Source of the DNA: a virus
DNA: 28,315 nucleotides
IMG/VR virus record: IMGVR_UViG_3300046012_000340
Location: 1 to 28,315 of that record
Direction: 5' to 3' (one strand)
Shown here one piece after another: positions 6,745-14,203 of this stretch (position 1 is the stretch's first letter; each line of letters begins with the position of its first letter). Made by a program: the position numbers and the translations under genes. The notes beneath the pieces were generated by a model. The model made no database searches. It saw only the letters and a program-made list of their open reading frames with translations, and had not been told where the DNA came from.

Positions 6745-6977
6745 CAGACACCGTCCCTGCCGGCGGCGGCGAGGCTCTTGATCGAGACGCCGTAGATCGC
6801 GGCGAGCTGCTTCAAGCGCCAGCGCCGGACCGGCGTGGTTCCGTTTTCCCAACGCTCGAGCGTCTTCGCGGTGATCGGCGGATCGAGCTCGGGACGCCGC
6901 GTCACAGCCTCACGCGCAAGGCCGAGATCGTCGCGGGCGACTCGCAGCGGGCTCTTCGTGTTCGTCGTGACCGACAA
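6744..6977 (-). CDS. XRE-like helix-turn-helix regulator (Cro-like candidate)
   Basis: The 77-residue product starts at TTG 6977 and resembles a compact XRE/Cro-type HTH: RVARDDLGLAREAVTRRPEL, then ITAKTLERWENGTTPVRRWR and LKQLAAIYGVS. It is the first gene leftward from an operator-rich region facing the other HTH gene (7027). The start lies nine bases after a good -10 box (TATTGT on the minus strand), so the mRNA leader would be very short. By size and position it could be a Cro-like switch protein for the early genes; which of the two HTH proteins maintains lysogeny cannot be settled from sequence alone. Confidence 0.75.
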   Translation of the reverse strand: MSVTTNTKSPLRVARDDLGLAREAVTRRPELDPPITAKTLERWENGTTPVRRWRLKQLAAIYGVSIKSLAAAGRDGV

Positions 6978-7093
6978 TGTGTCTAGACAATAACCGACAC
7001 ATCGGATAGCTTCAAGTGTCTAGAAGATGTCTAGCCTTTACCTAGTGCTCCGTCGTAGGCTCGAAGAGGTCTTGGAATGGGTCGAGCTAGACA
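6977..7093. promoter_or_regulatory. Immunity-type control region: divergent promoters and operators
   Basis: Repeated TGTCTAG elements lie between the two HTH genes: a perfect palindrome TGTCTAGACA (6980-6989), TGTCTAGA (7017-7024), TGTCTAG (7028-7034), and an inverted CTAGACA (7087-7093) inside the rightward gene. A rightward promoter fits TAGACA (6984-6989), 17 bp, TAGCTT (7007-7012). A leftward promoter fits TTGAAG, 17 bp, TATTGT on the minus strand, and its -10 box overlaps the palindrome. Repressor binding would therefore cover both promoters. Both promoters are predicted from motif fit only. Confidence 0.6.
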
Positions 7094-7449
7094 CGGCAAC
7101 GATGAACAGCGCGCGGAGGGCGAAGGGCCTTTCGTACGAGGCTGTCGCGCGCCTGCTCAATGTCTCGAGCAAGACGTATGAGCGCTACGAAAAGGCCGGG
7201 CGCGTTCCGCGTTGGATGCTTCCAGCGGTTGCCGCCGCGCTCGATCTCGAGATCGAGCAGGCGGAGCCGCGTCGGATCAGGATTGACGATGAGGTTGACG
7301 AGGCTGAACAGCTGGCTCGTCTGGATGATCGGGTTGGCCGTGTGGAGGAAGAGCTCGCAACAGCGCGCGGTCTCCTCGCGGCAATCGCTCTCGCTGTCGG
7401 GGCGGAAGTCGCTGTACCTCCCGATGCAGAGCATCAGCGAGTGTCCTGA
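7027..7449 (+). CDS. HTH regulator (candidate phage repressor)
   Basis: The 140-residue product contains an HTH at about residues 25-75: MNSARRAKGLSYEAVARLLN, then SSKTYERYEKAGRVPRWMLP. The C-terminal 60 residues form a probable coiled coil (DDEVDEAEQLARLDDRVGRV followed by EEELATARGLL), as in dimerising regulators. The ATG at 7027 falls next to an operator-like TGTCTAG site, and a further half-site lies 60 bp inside the gene, so autoregulation is likely. It reads away from the early genes and towards the secreted protein gene. A lysogeny-maintenance repressor is the favoured reading. An internal ATG at 7102 would still retain the HTH. Confidence 0.75.
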   Translation: MSSLYLVLRRRLEEVLEWVELDTATMNSARRAKGLSYEAVARLLNVSSKTYERYEKAGRVPRWMLPAVAAALDLEIEQAEPRRIRIDDEVDEAEQLARLDDRVGRVEEELATARGLLAAIALAVGAEVAVPPDAEHQRVS

Positions 7450-7555
7450 CCGAGCGCACTTCGTTCTCCAGCCGCGCGACCTGATCCTCGAGCTCGGACA
7501 CCCGATTCGGCTTTCGATCGCCCAGCATGAACCGGCCACATTTGCCGCAGAGCAT
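7277..7555 (-). CDS. Possible antisense zinc-finger/coiled-coil protein
   Basis: From ATG 7555 the minus strand reads MLCGKCGRFMLGDRKPNRVS, then ELEDQVARLENEVRSVRTLA: a CxxC pair followed by a convincing coiled coil. The second half becomes proline- and arginine-rich and overlaps 173 nt of the HTH gene on the plus strand, which itself looks coding there. Either this is a short real gene with an antisense overlap, a pseudogene remnant, or an accident of reading opposite a coiled coil. Confidence is therefore low. Confidence 0.28.
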   Translation of the reverse strand: MLCGKCGRFMLGDRKPNRVSELEDQVARLENEVRSVRTLADALHREVQRLPPRQRERLPRGDRALLRALPPHGQPDHPDEPAVQPRQPHRQS

Positions 7556-7612
7556 GCTGGACAGGCCGTCAAACACGCCACCTCTCCCCCGCACTGGCAG
7601 CAGAATAGTCGC

Positions 7613-7640
7613 CCGCTGTCAACCGGCCTCGTGACAGCGG
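7613..7640. terminator. Inverted repeat after the repressor gene
   Basis: CCGCTGTCA (7613-7621) and TGACAGCGG (7632-7640) are perfect complements separated by 10 nt, followed on the plus strand by a moderately T-rich stretch. It may end the rightward repressor transcript, or act as an operator. The surrounding 7556-7741 holds no convincing gene, except the upstream signals of the secreted protein. Confidence 0.4.
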
Positions 7641-7741
7641 TCCTCGTTTCCTCGTTTGGGGGTATCGCAGCTGCCCCGAGGTCGCTGAAGATGCGGAGTG
7701 CCAGTTCGACGAATCGCCGGGTTGGGAGGACGAGGAACAGG

Positions 7742-8179
7742 ATGAGGCGTATGCACGCGGTTGGCCTGATGTTGCTCGCGATCGGTGGCACATTCGCAAC
7801 GACCGCGAGCCCGTCGCCGGCCGCGGGTGCTCCGCGGTGCGTGGACTACGACGGCCAAGTCTTCAACCGGATCCGCGACCACGGGATCTCCGATCAGGGA
7901 GTCCCGCTGAAGGTGTATCCGCTGAGAGCCGTGGGCGTGCCGGTGCGCGGCGGCTGGCTCGTCGCCGCAACGGTGTTCGCGAAGCACAACTACGGCTGGG
8001 GCGTCTGGCTGATCACGAAGCGGCTCGCCGACCCTGGTGCGACCGCTCTACACCCGAACGCAGGTGGCCGGATCTATTCCGTCAACGCGGTCGCGCGCGT
8101 GCATACGACGCTGCCCCGCTGGCCGAAGGCAGTCGCGAAGGCGAACATCGCGGCGGCGCTCGCCTGCGCTCGAAGCTAG
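7742..8179 (+). CDS. Secreted protein of unknown function
   Basis: The 145-residue product starts at ATG 7742, with GAGGA/GAGGAA purine blocks just upstream (7726-7737). A signal peptide is clear: MRRMH, a hydrophobic core (about 6-20), then a small-residue Ala/Ser/Pro-rich cleavage zone near residue 30. The mature part has Cys residues near both ends that could pair, and a region rich in Trp, Tyr and Val (GGWLVAATVFAKHNYGWGVW). No family is recognised. It lies on the repressor strand and opposes lytic transcription, so expression in lysogens (a cell-surface conversion or exclusion factor) is a reasonable but untested guess. Its TAG stop shares the palindrome CTAG with the stop of the convergent late gene. 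Confidence 0.7.
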   Translation: MRRMHAVGLMLLAIGGTFATTASPSPAAGAPRCVDYDGQVFNRIRDHGISDQGVPLKVYPLRAVGVPVRGGWLVAATVFAKHNYGWGVWLITKRLADPGATALHPNAGGRIYSVNAVARVHTTLPRWPKAVAKANIAAALACARS

Positions 8180-8352
8180 ATCAGGATTCGCGCGGCGAGC
8201 TCGGGCGCACAGCCGGCGCCGACGAGCTCAGCGAGCCGGTGCAGATCGCCGTCGCTGACCGCGAACTCTTCGGCGAGCGGCAGCGGGACTTCGAGCTCGA
8301 GCGCTTGCTCGAGCCGCCAGGATGCGACGGTCGGAATCGCGGCGGGCTGCAT
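8176..8352 (-). CDS. Small hypothetical protein ending the late operon
   Basis: The 58-residue product runs from ATG 8352 to TAG 8176 and reads MQPAAIPTVASWRLEQALEL, later FAVSDGDLHRLAELVGAGCA. It is acidic and helical with very high third-position GC. It follows the holin-like gene by 9 nt and is the last leftward late gene. It converges on the secreted-protein gene, the two stops sharing CTAG at 8176-8179. No family is recognised. Confidence 0.6.
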   Translation of the reverse strand: MQPAAIPTVASWRLEQALELEVPLPLAEEFAVSDGDLHRLAELVGAGCAPELAARILI

Positions 8353-8361
8353 CGGCTCGCT

Positions 8362-8625
8362 CTACTTCTGCGGGTCGCCGGCTGCCGGCGATTTGTCGGT
8401 AGCGGCCTTGCGGAACCGAGCCGCGAGGCCTGTCAGGGCGGGCGGGCCGAGCGTGAGGAAAACGACCATCCACGGATGGGCGGCGCCGTAGTCGCGCGCC
8501 GACTCGGATTTCGCCGCGGTGGCGACCGCGGTCAGCTCCCAGGCGACCAGGCCGTCGATCACGTGTGCGGAGTTCGGGCCGACGAGCTTGCTCAGCCCGG
8601 ACGAGATCTTCGCGGCGAGGTTCAC
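8362..8625 (-). CDS. Holin-like small membrane protein
   Basis: The 87-residue product starts at GTG 8625. It has an amphipathic N-terminal half (LAAKISSGLSKLVGPNSAHV) and one clear hydrophobic segment (about 52-68, PWMVVFLTLGPPALTGL), followed by a basic then polar tail. It lies directly after the CHAP endolysin, the usual place for a holin or lysis accessory protein. A single span is fewer than in most classic holins. There is no Shine-Dalgarno sequence; the start-associated motif lies five bases upstream. Confidence 0.55.
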   Translation of the reverse strand: MNLAAKISSGLSKLVGPNSAHVIDGLVAWELTAVATAAKSESARDYGAAHPWMVVFLTLGPPALTGLAARFRKAATDKSPAAGDPQK

Positions 8626-8630
8626 GCGTG

Positions 8631-8640
8631 CGTCTATCGG
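8631..8640 (-). promoter_or_regulatory. Start-associated motif, copy 1
   Basis: The minus strand reads CCGATAGACG, five bases before the GTG of the holin-like gene. No purine-rich ribosome-binding site is present in this gap. See the finding on the motif family. Confidence 0.7.
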
Positions 8641-8676
8641 CGTCGGGTCTGCGGAAGGGCACAGTCGTCGCCCGCG

Positions 8677-9666
8677 CTACTTCGTCAACCTTGGCAGGTT
8701 GATGAAGAGGCGCAGGCTCGAGCCGGGGACGGGGTAGTGCTTCACCCAAATACCTTCGGCGCCGCCACCCTCGGGATGCGTGTTCCCCTCGACGGTCGTG
8801 TAGCTGCGGACGTGGCCGGCCGAGTCGGCGTCGACGTCGGCCACGAAGCCGATGTGACCGTCGTCGCCGAGCCAGACCATCAGCGATCCGATCTGCGGCT
8901 TCGCAACGACCCAGCCGAGCGCCGCCGCAGTTCGATAGCTCGGGATCACGGCGAACGGTGACGCGGGGAAGAAGGGGATCGGCTGGTAGCCGTTCACGCT
9001 GAACGCGACCTCTTGGAAGATCTCGCAGTAGGCGAGGCCGCTCGTGCCGAAGACGCTCTGGATCCGGTTGATCGACCAGCCGCCAGGCCCTGGAACGCTG
9101 CCGACGTTCCAGCCGCCCTCCCTGGTCCCGACCTGCTGCAGCTCCCACGCTCTGATCGCGAGCGCCAGCTTCGTCGGCTGCGTGTCGTCGACGAGCTCGA
9201 TCCGCGACTGCGCGAGCGCGACCCAACACGCCGGCCTGGTCGCGATCAGCTTGCCGTTGTTGTCGCGCGTGCCACGCAGCAGCGCCCAGAACCACGGGCC
9301 GACCTCGGGCACGAGCTTCGAGGCCTTCGCGCCGCACTGGCCCTTCGCAGGGAAGCCGAGCCGGTAGCGGAGCGCGACCGTGGCGGCCTTGGTTCGCGCG
9401 CCGTAGCTGCCGGGCGTGTAGCGGTGGAGGGTCGGCTTCACCTTGCCGCCGCACGCAACGGCGAACCGGTTCGGGCAGTGACCGGAGATCATCCACTGCC
9501 AGCCGTCGACTCGCTCGCCGCACGAGCCGGCGTGCAGATTCCATGCGTCGCTGCACTTAGCCGGATGGGTGGCTGCGGTCGAGTGGGAGGCGGCCACGGC
9601 TGCGGGCGCGCCGGCGGAGATCGCGATCGCCGCCACGGCGGCGAGCAGGACGGCAAGTCGCTTCAC
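8677..9666 (-). CDS. Secreted CHAP-domain endolysin
   Basis: The 329-residue protein starts at GTG 9666 with a signal peptide (KRLAVLLAAVAAIAISAGAP, cleavage near residue 26). Residues about 80-130 resemble a peptidoglycan-binding-like module (YTPGSYGARTKAATVALRYR). The C-terminal region is a CHAP-type cysteine amidase/endopeptidase: Cys214 in GLAYCEIF, His271 in DDGHIGFV, and Glu293/Asn295 in TVEGN. CHAP enzymes cut peptide cross-links or the amide bond of peptidoglycan. A signal peptide suggests export by the host Sec system rather than full holin dependence. It lies between two small membrane-protein genes in a lysis cassette. The start is preceded by a start-associated motif instead of a Shine-Dalgarno sequence. 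Confidence 0.85.
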   Translation of the reverse strand: MKRLAVLLAAVAAIAISAGAPAAVAASHSTAATHPAKCSDAWNLHAGSCGERVDGWQWMISGHCPNRFAVACGGKVKPTLHRYTPGSYGARTKAATVALRYRLGFPAKGQCGAKASKLVPEVGPWFWALLRGTRDNNGKLIATRPACWVALAQSRIELVDDTQPTKLALAIRAWELQQVGTREGGWNVGSVPGPGGWSINRIQSVFGTSGLAYCEIFQEVAFSVNGYQPIPFFPASPFAVIPSYRTAAALGWVVAKPQIGSLMVWLGDDGHIGFVADVDADSAGHVRSYTTVEGNTHPEGGGAEGIWVKHYPVPGSSLRLFINLPRLTK

Positions 9667-9670
9667 ACGC

Positions 9671-9680
9671 CGCCTATCGG
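9671..9680 (-). promoter_or_regulatory. Start-associated motif, copy 2
   Basis: The minus strand reads CCGATAGGCG, one base different from the consensus, four bases before the GTG of the endolysin. Confidence 0.65.
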
Positions 9681-9687
9681 CGAGTCC

Positions 9688-9921
9688 TCAGAGCAGCTGC
9701 GTGAGGAGCGCGAACGCCGTCTTCGCGTTCTGCGCCGGCGCTTGATGTGTGGTCGCCGTGGTGGCGGCGACGAGGATGGCGGCGCCGACGATCGCGATGC
9801 ACCAGTTGCGCAGGCCGGTGATCCGTTCGCCCATCGTCTCGAGCTTCGCCTCGACGAGCTTCTCGAGGTTCTGGCCGAACTCGCGTGCGTCGTCCTTCGT
9901 GAAGGGGCGATCGTCGGCCAT
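9688..9921 (-). CDS. Holin-like coiled-coil/TM protein
   Basis: The 77-residue product starts at ATG 9921. The first half is charged and helical (DDAREFGQNLEKLVEAKLET), followed by one transmembrane segment (about 38-57, NWCIAIVGAAILVAATTATT) and a short tail. Proteins with this plan, a cytosolic coiled coil plus a membrane span beside an endolysin, are often class III holins or anti-holins in actinophages; the assignment is from position and topology. Another ATG five bases upstream opens a different, unlikely frame. Confidence 0.6.
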   Translation of the reverse strand: MADDRPFTKDDAREFGQNLEKLVEAKLETMGERITGLRNWCIAIVGAAILVAATTATTHQAPAQNAKTAFALLTQLL

Positions 9922-9926
9922 CGCAT

Positions 9927-9936
9927 CGTTTATCGG
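9927..9936 (-). promoter_or_regulatory. Start-associated motif, copy 3
   Basis: The minus strand reads CCGATAAACG, one base from consensus, five bases before the ATG of the coiled-coil/TM gene. Confidence 0.65.
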
Positions 9937-9968
9937 CCGGCGGCGGTGCTTGGGATGCCGCTAGTAGG

Positions 9969-10376
9969 TCAGGTGCCTGCGGTGGTGTCGAGCGCGCCGA
10001 TCGCCAACCGGATCAGCGCCGAGCATTCCTTCGTGAGCATCTTGACCTGGGCGAGCGTCTGCGCGTTCGTCGGTGCGTTGAGTGCGAGGAACGTGTCGTT
10101 CGCGGCCAGCGCAGCCTGCGCGCGCGTGACCAGTGCGGCACGGTTCGCGGCCGCGGTCTGGAACGTCGCGTCGATCGTCGCCAAGGTCGGGTCGGTGTTC
10201 GGTGTGACGGTCGCGATCGCGTCGGGGATGACGATCGCGACCTGAACCGGCTGGGATCGATCGATGCCGACGCCTGCTCCGACTTCTTGGCGGATCAGCT
10301 CGGCGGCCGCAGCGAGATCGGATGCAACGAATGGCTTGGTGACGATGCCGCCGTCGTGGACGATCAGGAAAACCAT
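9969..10376 (-). CDS. Hypothetical virion-region protein
   Basis: The 135-residue product starts at ATG 10376. It begins with a beta-like stretch (MVFLIVHDGGIVTKPFVASD) and continues as long helices ending in TNAQTLAQVKMLTKECSALI. The terminal block resembles conserved phage proteins seen between fibre and lysis genes; no function is known to me. It starts at the same base at which the fibre-like gene stops, so the two are coupled. Confidence 0.6.
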   Translation of the reverse strand: MVFLIVHDGGIVTKPFVASDLAAAAELIRQEVGAGVGIDRSQPVQVAIVIPDAIATVTPNTDPTLATIDATFQTAAANRAALVTRAQAALAANDTFLALNAPTNAQTLAQVKMLTKECSALIRLAIGALDTTAGT

Positions 10377-11272
10377 CAGGTGACCCCGTAGAGGAAGAAT
10401 GAGCTGCCGGCGAGGAGCGGCACGCCGCCGAAGATGATCTCGAGTCGAGTGATCGCGGCCGTGTTCTGCCAGGCGACCGAATACTCGCTCTCGAAGTGGA
10501 TGCCGGTGCCCGAGATTGCGGTCTGATAGGCGTTTCGCACCCGCGCTCGTTTATAAAAGGGCGATTGGTAGCGCTGGATCAGGAAGTCGACGGATCCGGC
10601 CATGTTCGCGTTCGCTGCTGACCCTGGAACGTTGCCGAGGTAGACGTATGCCTCGGTGGCCTTCGAAGCTGTGATCGAGGCGTCGTTGGCTTGGTAGGCC
10701 TGGCGGTAGTAGTTGGTGCCGGCGTCGTGGTTGATCTTCATCGTGCAGCCGACGGAGACGCTGCCGAAGTCGGCGGTGGTGCGACCCTCGAAGTAGCCGA
10801 TCAGATGGTTGTAGGTGGTCGGGATGTTGCCGCCCAGGAGCGCGTTCGTATCGAACAACAAGGCTGTGCTGACGGCGAGCACCTGGCTGCAGATGAGTGT
10901 CATCGCCCCGCTCGGCCCGGCAGCGATCGCTACGGAGCTGGCGCCGGTTGCGCGCCCCTTCGCGTCGAACGTCACCTGCGGTACATGAGTTGCGTCGCCG
11001 TATGTTCCCGCCGCCACCCCCGACGTGCCGAGCGCCGGGTTCGGGTAGGTGCCGCTGAGGTCGCCGCCCGCGGCTCCGGATGGTGCGGCGCCGGGAGGAG
11101 TGGCCCAGGTCGGCGGGTTCGTGCCGACGAGCACCTTCGTTGGGTCGGCGGGGCCTACCATCTCGTACTCGACATCGGCGACGCCGGCGCCGAGCGACGG
11201 GTCATCAGTCACGGTCGGAACGAGCAGCCCCGACGGCGACGATTTGAAGTTGATGCCTGCTTCGCGGAACAT
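10376..11272 (-). CDS. Tail fibre-like minor tail protein
   Basis: The 298-residue product starts at ATG 11272, overlapping the stop of the LamG-like gene. It has a short N-terminal attachment region. Next comes the fibre signature GGDLSGTYPNPALGTSGVAA with YGDATHVPQVTFDAKGRATG (about 68-110), a repeat type common in phage tail fibres. A C-terminal beta-rich domain (about 130-298) could bind the host surface. No chaperone gene is adjacent. The upstream open frame is arginine/histidine-rich shadow sequence, supporting this start. Host receptor recognition is inferred. Confidence 0.75.
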   Translation of the reverse strand: MFREAGINFKSSPSGLLVPTVTDDPSLGAGVADVEYEMVGPADPTKVLVGTNPPTWATPPGAAPSGAAGGDLSGTYPNPALGTSGVAAGTYGDATHVPQVTFDAKGRATGASSVAIAAGPSGAMTLICSQVLAVSTALLFDTNALLGGNIPTTYNHLIGYFEGRTTADFGSVSVGCTMKINHDAGTNYYRQAYQANDASITASKATEAYVYLGNVPGSAANANMAGSVDFLIQRYQSPFYKRARVRNAYQTAISGTGIHFESEYSVAWQNTAAITRLEIIFGGVPLLAGSSFFLYGVT

Positions 11273-12162
11273 CAGACGCCGTCCTTGTAGAAGGCGATCG
11301 TCTGCGGCTCGTACGTCACGGAACCGTCGCCGCCCGCGACAGGCACCGTTCCCGAACCGGGGATCCCGTGCGTGACGCCGGCGTTGTAGACCTCGAGCAC
11401 TTCGGCGCCGGATAGGCCGCGCGTCGCGGCCAGCATCCCGTACGACATCGTGCCGTCCGTGTCTCCCAGGACGCCGGATGGCGGCGAGCCGAACCAGATG
11501 CCTGCCGCGGGCGTGTAGAGGCCCTCCGTGTACGACGCGGCCTGCAGCAGCCCGTCCACGTACATCAGCCACTCGCCGGCGATCCGGGTGATGAGCCCGA
11601 GGTGGAAGTCCGTCGAGGTCATCGCGTTGTCGCTGAGAACGGTGTTCGGCCCGGAGGTCGTGTTGCCGACGAACAGCAGCAGCTTGCCGCTCGTGGCTTG
11701 CCTGATCAGCGCCCAGCCGGCGTGGCTCGAGTGGCCGCCGAAGAACCCGGAGCCCATGAAGTCTTTCGAGCCGGCGCCTTTGAACCAGACGCCGGCGGTG
11801 AAGTCGCCGGTGATCGTGCCGGTCGTCGTTTCCTCCATGCACGCGGAGGCAGGCGAGACCTCAAACAGCGCCGACTGTGTTCCGGGAGGGCCTGCGGCCT
11901 GCGCCCACGTCGGATCCGCGAAGCCGCTTACCGTCGATAGATCGTGACCGTTGCCCGTCGAGTCATGCGCGACGCTGCCGGCCGCGTCGTCGAACGGCCA
12001 TACGGCGTCGAAGCCGAGCGTGTCGAGCGTGTCGTTGAGACCGGGACCGCCGAGTAACCCGGGCGGGAGCTTGATATGCCTGCGCTCGAGCGCTTCGATG
12101 CGGCGGCGGTGGTCGCCGAGTGCGGGGCCGCGGCCCGGGCGTTGCGGGAAGCTGAAGCTCAC
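11272..12162 (-). CDS. LamG/concanavalin-like minor tail protein
   Basis: The 296-residue product starts at GTG 12162 (GTGA overlap). After an N-terminal ~50 residues, the body has the LamG jelly-roll pattern: WPFDDAAGSVAHDSTGNGHD, FTAGVWFKG, WALIRQATSGKLLLFVGN, GEWLMYVDG, and LSGAEVLEVYNAG at the end. LamG modules bind carbohydrates or proteins. Placed between the Gp37-like tail protein and the fibre-like gene, it probably forms part of the tail tip that contacts the cell surface. Confidence 0.75.
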   Translation of the reverse strand: MSFSFPQRPGRGPALGDHRRRIEALERRHIKLPPGLLGGPGLNDTLDTLGFDAVWPFDDAAGSVAHDSTGNGHDLSTVSGFADPTWAQAAGPPGTQSALFEVSPASACMEETTTGTITGDFTAGVWFKGAGSKDFMGSGFFGGHSSHAGWALIRQATSGKLLLFVGNTTSGPNTVLSDNAMTSTDFHLGLITRIAGEWLMYVDGLLQAASYTEGLYTPAAGIWFGSPPSGVLGDTDGTMSYGMLAATRGLSGAEVLEVYNAGVTHGIPGSGTVPVAGGDGSVTYEPQTIAFYKDGV

Positions 12163-13340
12163 GTGGTGCCGTCCGCGGAGACGAGCATGCCGGTGACGGT
12201 CTCGACGTCGTCGTCGGTGGGGGCGATCGTCATCCCCCAGACGCGTTGCAGGCCGGCGAGCGGTTTGCGGAGACGCTTCGACGCGTAGACCGGAAGCTCG
12301 TCGCCTTCCTGGTAGTCGTCGATCGGGTCGACGCCGGCTTCGGCGGCCGGCTGCAGGGTGACGGTCTCCTGGCCGTTTTTGCGGAGCAGTAGCTGCAGTG
12401 CCGCGAGTGCGGTGACGGCGTCGGTGAGGGTCTGGCCGGGCCAGGTCTGGGTCGCCCAGGAGACGCCGTAGGCGGTGATGCTGTCGGAATCAGAAGCGAT
12501 CTCGGCGATGTCGCCGTCGCTCGTGAACATCGCGACGCTGTTCGCGCGCTTGGTGCCGTCCTTGAGGCGGCCGATGCCGGCGAGGTTGCGCGGGAACTTG
12601 TCCCAGGAGAAGATCGCGTCGTTGCGCTGGCTGCCGGCCTGCGTGTAGATCGAGAGCTCGGCGAGGTAGCCGGGCCGGTTGATCGGGTCGTAGATCGGGG
12701 TGAGGATGATGTCGAGCGACCCGGTCTGCTCGAGCTCGTCCCAGGCGTCGCCGACCATCGCGCCTTGCTGGAAGTCGATGTTCAGCGGGGCGGTGTCTTC
12801 GATCGTGCCGCCCCAGAAGGCGGTGCCGCCGTAGTCGGGTCCGGCGTCGATGTAGCAGCCGCCGTCGGCGTCGATCGTGCGCGCGAGGAGCTGCGCGGCG
12901 ATCGTCGATCCGACGGTGCCGGTGTAGGAGATGCCGGCGGCGGCGGGGAAGTTCCCGTCGGCGTTGTAGACCGGCCGGGTGTAGAGGCTCTGGCGGGGGT
13001 CGTAGGCGACGAGGTCGGCGTAAGGGGTGTCGCCGTCGACGCGGTCCTGGACGGTGAGGAGCTCGCCGGCGAACACCGGCACGTAGGGCGGGTCGCCGTT
13101 CGAGCGGCGCAGCACGAGCAGCAGCCGGACGCCTTCCTCGACGAACGGGAGGCCGTCGTCGTGGGGGATGTTGACTTCCTTGTTGTCGCCGGGGACGGTG
13201 CAGCTGTACTGCCACGCCTGCCGCAAAGCTCGTGTGAGCTGCCGGTTGGTGGCGAGGCCGTCCAAGATCGTGAGGACGGCGAAGCTCGCCCGGTCGAGGA
13301 CGACGGTGCGGTAGCGGCGGCGGAGCGGCAGCGTCAGCAT
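12159..13340 (-). CDS. ReqiPepy6 Gp37-like minor tail protein
   Basis: The 393-residue product starts MLTLPLRRRYRTVVLDRASF and resembles the siphovirus Gp37-like family first noted in Rhodococcus phage ReqiPepy6; the match is by recall of the pattern. Recognisable blocks include CTVPGDNKEVNIPHDDGLPF, ADLVAYDPRQSLYTRPVY and, near the end, EGDELPVYASKRLRKPLAGL. Such proteins occupy the gene order of baseplate hub (gp27-like) proteins after the distal tail protein. The ATG is separated from the upstream stop by 10 nt; the downstream stop overlaps the next GTG. Confidence 0.75.
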   Translation of the reverse strand: MLTLPLRRRYRTVVLDRASFAVLTILDGLATNRQLTRALRQAWQYSCTVPGDNKEVNIPHDDGLPFVEEGVRLLLVLRRSNGDPPYVPVFAGELLTVQDRVDGDTPYADLVAYDPRQSLYTRPVYNADGNFPAAAGISYTGTVGSTIAAQLLARTIDADGGCYIDAGPDYGGTAFWGGTIEDTAPLNIDFQQGAMVGDAWDELEQTGSLDIILTPIYDPINRPGYLAELSIYTQAGSQRNDAIFSWDKFPRNLAGIGRLKDGTKRANSVAMFTSDGDIAEIASDSDSITAYGVSWATQTWPGQTLTDAVTALAALQLLLRKNGQETVTLQPAAEAGVDPIDDYQEGDELPVYASKRLRKPLAGLQRVWGMTIAPTDDDVETVTGMLVSADGTT

Positions 13341-13350
13341 CGCCGGCGGC

Positions 13351-14199
13351 CTAGACCGCGAACGCCCCGTTGACCTTGAACGTCGTGGTGTCGGCGCCGG
13401 TCAGTGTGATCGTGTTGTCGCCGACGGCGAGCGGGAAGAACTCGGAGGCGGTGACGTCGATGCCCTTCTTCAGGTTCGCGCCGCTGCCGTCGAGGTAGGC
13501 CTTGCCGCCGCCGAAGGTGGTGATCTCGGCGCTGTGTCCGGACGCGACCGAGACGGCGCCGGGCAGGGAGTCGTCGTAGACGATCTGCAGCGGGTTGCCG
13601 TCGTCGTCCACGACGGTCTCGTTCGTGAGCGTGAACGCGGTGAACGGACCTGCGACTTCGATCACCGGGTAGTAGGGGACGTTGCCGTCGTTCGTGACCG
13701 TGTCGGTGCCGCTGACGTCGACGTCGACTTGGGTCAGGTCGATCGCGTAGGGGAAGCGGGTGTCGAGCGCGACGGTGACGCGCTTCAGCGAGTCCTGCAC
13801 GACGGCCGGGTCGGGCCACTCGAGCAGCCGCAGCCCGTCGATGATCCGTGCGTCGCTGCCGCCGGTCGGGGTCCACTGGTAGCGGCCGTCGGCGTTCAGG
13901 AGCGCGTTGAGGTGCAGCATCAGCTCCTCGTACATCTCGCGCCTGGTGGCGCCGATCGCGATCGCGCCGTTGTCCCAGAGCTGCCAGGAGAGCCGGAGCA
14001 CGTAGCCGCCCTTGAAGCGGCTGTGGATCAGGTCGCCGTCGCCCTGCGGGATGTTCTCGACGGTCGAGCGGACGGTCAGGCCGACGTCGCAGGAGCCGGC
14101 TTCATGCACGTACCCGTTCAGCGTGCCGCCGTCCTCGAGGTCGAGCGTCCCCTCCGGGGAGGTGAGCGAGCTCGCAAGGTTCCATTCGATCCCCGGCAT
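13351..14199 (-). CDS. Distal tail protein-like
   Basis: The 282-residue product starts at ATG 14199, four nt after the tape-measure stop. It begins MPGIEWNLASSLTSPEGTLD and has beta-rich segments, including GYVLRLSWQLWDN and LHLNALLNADGRYQWTPTGG, then a C-terminal region of strands (about 155-282). Gene order (tape measure, this, Gp37-like protein) and composition fit the Dit family, which forms the ring at the tail tip. Assignment is by context plus general resemblance. Confidence 0.7.
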   Translation of the reverse strand: MPGIEWNLASSLTSPEGTLDLEDGGTLNGYVHEAGSCDVGLTVRSTVENIPQGDGDLIHSRFKGGYVLRLSWQLWDNGAIAIGATRREMYEELMLHLNALLNADGRYQWTPTGGSDARIIDGLRLLEWPDPAVVQDSLKRVTVALDTRFPYAIDLTQVDVDVSGTDTVTNDGNVPYYPVIEVAGPFTAFTLTNETVVDDDGNPLQIVYDDSLPGAVSVASGHSAEITTFGGGKAYLDGSGANLKKGIDVTASEFFPLAVGDNTITLTGADTTTFKVNGAFAV

Positions 14200-14203
14200 C
14201 GGC

